A DNA stretch of 64,000 nucleotides. It comes from Antilocapra americana. Taxonomy: Eukaryota > Chordata > Mammalia > Artiodactyla > Antilocapridae. Of this stretch, positions 60,271 to 64,000 are shown piece after piece (the first letter of the stretch is position 1; each line of letters opens with the position of its first letter). A program made the position numbers and the translations under genes. Where the stretch lies: positions 33,155,909 to 33,219,908 of the forward strand of contig ML662442.1 in the NCBI GenBank assembly GCA_007570785.1. Reading direction: 5' to 3'. The notes beneath the pieces were generated by a model. The model saw only the letters and a list, made by a program, of their open reading frames with translations, did no database searches and was not told where the DNA came from.

Positions 60271-60310
60271 ATCGCTCCCTGGGTATTAGCTCAAAAACGG
60301 GAACACCTTA

Positions 60311-60438
60311 CTGCTGCTGCTAAGTAGCCTCCATCCTGTCCGACTCTTCACGACCCCATGGACTGCAGCCCACCTGGCTCCTCCATCCATGGGGTTTTCC
60401 AGGCAAGAGCACTGGAGTGGGGTGCCATCGCCTTCTCT
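60311..60438 (-). mobile_element. Bov-A SINE, single unit in pol
   Basis: Minus-strand unit starting with the CTG-rich tail complement (ctgctgctgctaagtagcct). Its target duplication gggaacacctta is perfect (60299-60310 and 60439-60450) and is itself viral pol text. Confidence 0.95.
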
Positions 60439-60740
60439 GGGAACACCTTACTGGTGGTTGCTTATTTCTCTAAACAGTTAAATCAAACTGCTAATGGATG
60501 GCTTTGCCTTCAGGCAGTAGCAGCCACTATAACCTTGCTAAAGGAGGCTGAAAATTTAACGCTTGGTCAGCCAATCTCTATATGGACTCCACACCAGGTT
60601 CAAGCTTTGGTAAGTTCTCAGGGGCCAGAATGTCTACCCCTTAGAAGGTTGATTCAAGTTCATTCTGTACTTCTAACCAACAAAGTGGTTACCATAAAAT
60701 CCTGACACATGGTGGAGCCTGCCATGTTGCTACCCACAGA

Positions 60741-61339
60741 AATAGGGCCCCTGGAGTACGGCCGTATAGATATCATAGACTCGATCTAGGAAGTGAACAG
60801 TGACCCTGACCTAGAAAGTAAGCCTCTTCCTGAAGAAGCAGAATGGTTCACAGAAGTTTAATGAGAGAAGGAAAAAGGCTGGCAGGATACCCATTAACCT
60901 CTGTGACCCAAGTCGTGGAAGCACAAAGCCAGCTTTCAGAGACTTCAGCCAAAAGGCTAAGCTAATAGCCTTCACCTGAGCCTTGCAATGAAGGATGGGG
61001 AAGATTTTAGATGTCCACAGATTCCTGGTATGTATATGCCATCCTACACACCTGAGACTTTTTAGAAAGAGGTATGCTTATTGCTGATAATGAACAGGTA
61101 AAACATGGCTTAAGCATGTTGAAGCTTTAAAAGCAGTACAGTTACCAAAAAAGGTGACAAGGATTCATTGGAGGGGGATTCAGAGGTAATAAGGGAAAAC
61201 AAGGAGGACACAACTGCCCAAAGGGTAGTCCTAGAACCAATAACTTGGCAATTACCCCTCCTAGCCCAAGTGTCAGATTCATCCAATTATTCTCCAATCC
61301 ACACAAAACAAAAATTAGACAAAGCCCTAAAATGAGGCT
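60741..61339 (+). pseudogene. Decayed provirus interior (RNase H region)
   Basis: Lies between recognisable pol pieces and has residual retroviral character (near 60745-60830), but no long open frame. The assignment rests on position and weak similarity. Confidence 0.5.
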
Positions 61340-61757
61340 TCAGTGAGATCTATGAGGTCATGGGTAGCTAGTCAATGAACATGGACAATGTTTCTTTCCC
61401 CAAACTGTGGCTTGTCAAGCCATTAGGGAGTCTCAACAAGGAATTCAAGTCCTATACAATAGGTTAATTGAGCTCATGGCAATTTCTGGCATAAAAAGTA
61501 TAATCAGTCAAACATAATCAGTCAGGCAGTTGAGACAGGTCCCATCTGCACAATGAACAACCCCAACACCAGACCCCAAAAGGCCCTAGATAAGGCCTAT
61601 TCTAACTAGAGGGCCATATCCTGGGGACAATCGGCAGATTGATTTCACTGTCATGCCAAGAGTACAGGACAATTTCAACATGTTTTCTGGGTAGATAGAA
61701 GCATTCCTTGCTAGAACTGAACAGCTACTGAAATGGCTAAGGCATTAATGTGACCAA
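61340..61757 (+). pseudogene. Endogenous retrovirus integrase, N-terminal part, broken
   Basis: Text before the integrase catalytic core, including a stretch at about 61610-61710 that reads like the start of the core. Frame breaks and stops throughout. Interrupted near 61757 by other elements; the core resumes at about 62735. Confidence 0.6.
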
Positions 61758-61774
61758 GTCCAAGTTCACTCTGC

Positions 61775-62100
61775 TTGCCTCACGGTAGGTCAATAAATCT
61801 GAGGGATGAGGGGTTGAGACAAGGAAGGGACTTTATTTGGGGAATCAGGTGACAGAGAAGATGGCAAGGCTAGTCCCTCAAAATAACCATCTTGTGGGGC
61901 TTGGATGCCAGTTTCTTTTATGGATCAGAGATGGGGGAGATGAGGAAACAAAGTAAAAAGGCCATTTAATACTTGAAAATATCTCTTAGAGTAGTATGCT
62001 TCAGGCAGGGGGATGTGTTAGTTTCACTTCCTTATAACCCTTCATAGGTGGGCAAGGTCAGGCTATCTCCCTGAGGCAGGCCATTACTTATGTCTATAGT
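61775..62100 (-). repeat. Probable LTR on the opposite strand
   Basis: Read on the minus strand, this block has a TATA-like cataaaag (near 61917), then AATAAA (about 61832-61837) with a following T/C-rich segment, the usual order of an LTR. It lies in reverse orientation inside the integrase remnant, so it would be a later solo LTR insertion. Family unknown. Confidence 0.45.
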
Positions 62101-62103
62101 AAC

Positions 62104-62708
62104 AGATTTCCTCTTCTTGGGCTCTAAAATCACTGCAGATGATGACTGCAGCCATAAAATTAGAAGATGATTGCTTCTTGGCAGGAAAGCTATGACAAAC
62201 CTAGACAGTGTATTAAAAAGCAAAGACATCACCTTGCCAACAAAAAGTCTGTATAGTCAAGGCTATGGTCTTTCCAGTAGTTATGGAGAGATGTGAGAGC
62301 TTGACCATGAAGATGGCAGAGTGCCAAAGAATTGATGCTTTCTAATTGTGGTGCCAGAGAAGATTCTTGGCAGTCCCTTGGACAGCAAGGAGATCAAATC
62401 AGTCAATCTTAAAGAAAATCAACCCTGAGTACTCATTGGAAGATCTGATGCTGAAGCTCCAATACTTTAGTCACCTGATGCAAACAGTCAAGTCACTAGA
62501 AAAATTCTTGATGCTGGGAAAGAGTGAAGGCAGAAGGAGAAGAGGGCAGCAGAGGATGAGATGGTTGGATGACATCATTGATTCAAAGGACATGAACTTG
62601 GGCAATCTCTGGGAGATGGTGAGGAACAGGAAGGCCTTTGGTGCCGCAGTCCATGGGATCGCAAAGAATCAGACAGGACTTGGTAACTGAACAGCAGCAA
62701 TAACAAAA
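62104..62708 (+). mobile_element. BovB LINE 3' end in the provirus
   Basis: Sense BovB 3' end (tttcctcttcttgggctcta to the tail ggtaactgaacagcagcaat). The frame 62346-62690 (114 residues) is the BovB C-terminal part. Confidence 0.94.
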
Positions 62709-62734
62709 TCAGCAAGATAAAGGGATAAAGTCAC

Positions 62735-63027
62735 AGAAGCAGATCCAGTATGAAATCTAACTTAACCCTTCCAGGTTACATTACTAATAGAAATAATCCC
62801 CAGATTTGGGCTCATAGGATCCCTACAAAATGATAATGGTCCAGGATTTGTGCCACATGTGGCAAAGGGGTTAACAAGGGCCCTGGGATTAAAATGGACT
62901 GTGTACTCAACCTGGCCACCCCAATGGTCAGGGCAAGTAGAGATTCAATCAGAACTTCAGAGGCTTCTGATTGCCCTGATCTGCTTGATATTAGCCCCAA
63001 GGAATAAGTTAAAGTGCATTTGAACTC
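62735..63027 (+). pseudogene. Endogenous retrovirus integrase catalytic core, broken
   Basis: Integrase core of gammaretrovirus type, in sense with the pol remnants. The second catalytic aspartate motif is visible as DNGPGF near 62832-62850, followed by a tryptophan-rich core tract near 62890-62930. A SINE cuts it at 63028. Degenerate and not functional. Confidence 0.82.
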
Positions 63028-63140
63028 TGGAGAAGGAAATGGCAACCCACTCCTGGGGAATCTCATGGACAGAGGAGCCTGGCAGGCTATAGTCCATGGG
63101 GTTATGAGACAGACACAACTGAGTGACTGAGTGCACACAC
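63028..63140 (+). mobile_element. Bov-A-type SINE, deleted unit
   Basis: Starts ctggagaaggaaatggcaac and ends gactgagtgactgagtg, with a ~15-base internal deletion after aacccactcc. Confidence 0.88.
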
Positions 63141-63289
63141 ACATATTCTCTTGCTAATATTTGGGTCATGCATTCTAAATTGTCTTTCTTTTTCTGCAAA
63201 AGGTTAGACAAATGGTGATCACACAGGGGTGTGAACAATTAGGGCTGAGGCTGGGTGACAACCAAACATATCTAAAAGCAGCTAGGGAG

Positions 63290-63548
63290 GAGTTCTGCTT
63301 CTCTTCTTGGGGTTGTGATAATGTCCCAAATTAGCAGGAAGAAAAACAGAAGCCGGACCATTCCTCCTTAGTGCCCCTCAAGAATGAGGAGCAGGACAAA
63401 GGACCAATGAGGGATTTGCCACAAGCAAAGTCCATTAAAAATTCCCAAGAAATAAAAATAGAACCTAGGTAATAAAGTCTAACCTGTTTTTTTTTTTTTT
63501 TCTTTGTTTGGGCTTTGTCTAGTTTTATTTGCTTATAGGGGATCCAAT
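63290..63548 (+). repeat. Probable 3' LTR fragment of the provirus
   Basis: Shares 63420-63540 with the 5' LTR-like block (58974-59096), same orientation. It is cut off at about 63548 by BovB, so the R/U5 part with AATAAA is missing here. Confidence 0.6.
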
Positions 63549-63735
63549 GTAGACTTAAATTCAAGAAAATAGGGAAAACCATTAGACCACTCAGGTATAA
63601 CTTAAATCAAATCCCTTACAATTATATAGTGGAAGTGACAAATAGATTCAAGGGATTAGACCTGACAGAGTCCTTGAATAACTATGGAGGTTCATGACAT
63701 TGTACAGGAGGCAGTGATCAAGACCATCCTCAAGA
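63549..63735 (+). mobile_element. BovB LINE internal fragment
   Basis: Sense BovB from between endonuclease and reverse transcriptase (gacttaaattcaagaaaata to aagaccatcctcaagaa), matching 44905-45090. It joins L1 directly. Confidence 0.9.
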
Positions 63736-64000
63736 ACCCTCTTACACTGTTGGTGGGAATGCCAACTAGTACAACCACTATGGAAAACAGTGTGGAGTTT
63801 CCATTAAAAACTGGAAATAGAACTGCCATGTGACCCAGCAAACCCACCATTGTGCATACACAACAAGGAAAACAGAATTGAAAGAGACTCATGTACACCA
63901 ATGTTCATCACAGCACTGTTTACAACAGCCAGGATATGGAAGCAACCTAGATGTCCATCAGCAGATGAATGGATAAGAAAGCTGTGGTACATATACACAA
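63736..64000 (+). mobile_element. L1 3' part, continuing past the window edge
   Basis: Sense L1 ORF2 C-terminal text starting ccctcttacactgttggtgg, more diverged than the nested L1s above. It continues beyond base 64000. Confidence 0.9.

Larger units (their letters stand above)
59840..60740 (+). pseudogene. Endogenous retrovirus pol remnant (end of reverse transcriptase / connection)
   Basis: Broken pol of a gammaretrovirus-like endogenous virus. Reverse transcriptase tail and connection text is seen before the first SINE (about 59895-59975) and again from 60439, where the frame 60358-60705 keeps about 85 retroviral residues (for example LLKEAENLTLGQPI). It is cut by a CHR SINE (59983-60270) and a Bov-A unit (60311-60438), and has stops and shifts. 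The start of that open frame lies in the SINE, so its N-terminus is not viral. No working enzyme is encoded. Confidence 0.82.

Noticed and set aside
1..64000. A novel functional defence or biosynthesis system
   Set aside because: The window has ruminant repeat content throughout and no intact multi-gene or regulatory arrangement. Operon-style signals do not apply to this kind of genome.

Overview
The window is a gene-poor, AT-rich stretch of nuclear DNA from a ruminant, most likely a bovid such as cattle, bison, yak, buffalo, sheep or goat. The evidence is the repeat content: many BovB (RTE-type) LINE copies, Bov-tA and BOV-A2 SINEs, a ruminant L1 family and CHR-type tRNA SINEs. These sit over older mammalian repeats (MIR, L2, old L1, a Tigger DNA element, mariner-type MITEs). 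I found no intact host protein gene, no tRNA or rRNA gene and no CRISPR array. Nearly every open reading frame lies inside a repeat, is the antisense shadow of one, or is a chance frame in AT-rich DNA.

Layout. 1-11.8 kb: mostly unrecognised AT-rich DNA with scattered SINEs, an old L1 and BovB 3' ends. 11.8-15.7 kb: a BovB carrying a nested L1 and a 100-N assembly gap, then a second BovB on the minus strand. 18.4-20.2 kb: a rearranged BovB whose 5' region is joined to an inverted middle. 21.0-21.5 kb: a complete Tigger-type element with TA target duplication. 23.7-30.3 kb: the most layered locus. A processed retrocopy of TMX3 (an ER thioredoxin-related transmembrane protein) sits inside a BovB, itself damaged by a minus-strand BovB fragment, followed by another BovB with a twin-primed L1 nested in it. 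37.8 kb: a perfect 53-bp tandem duplication. 38.65-40.1 kb: a clean twin-primed L1 with a 17-bp target duplication. 43.4-47.0 kb: a nearly full-length but broken BovB. 47-58 kb: SINEs, MIRs and old L1 pieces. 58.9-63.5 kb: a decayed gammaretrovirus-like provirus with LTR-like ends and broken pol remnants, repeatedly invaded by SINEs, a BovB and a probable LTR on the opposite strand. The last 450 bp are BovB joined to L1 running off the edge.

There is no operon-like or pathway logic. The content is a record of retrotransposition: BovB supplies the reverse transcriptase behind Bov-tA and BOV-A2 (they share its 3' tail), and L1 is the likely machinery behind the TMX3 retrocopy. The clearest story is nesting. 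L1-type insertions repeatedly landed in A-rich TT/AAAA-like motifs inside BovB, and the same BovB motif appears to have been hit twice. I did not find evidence for a new functional system.
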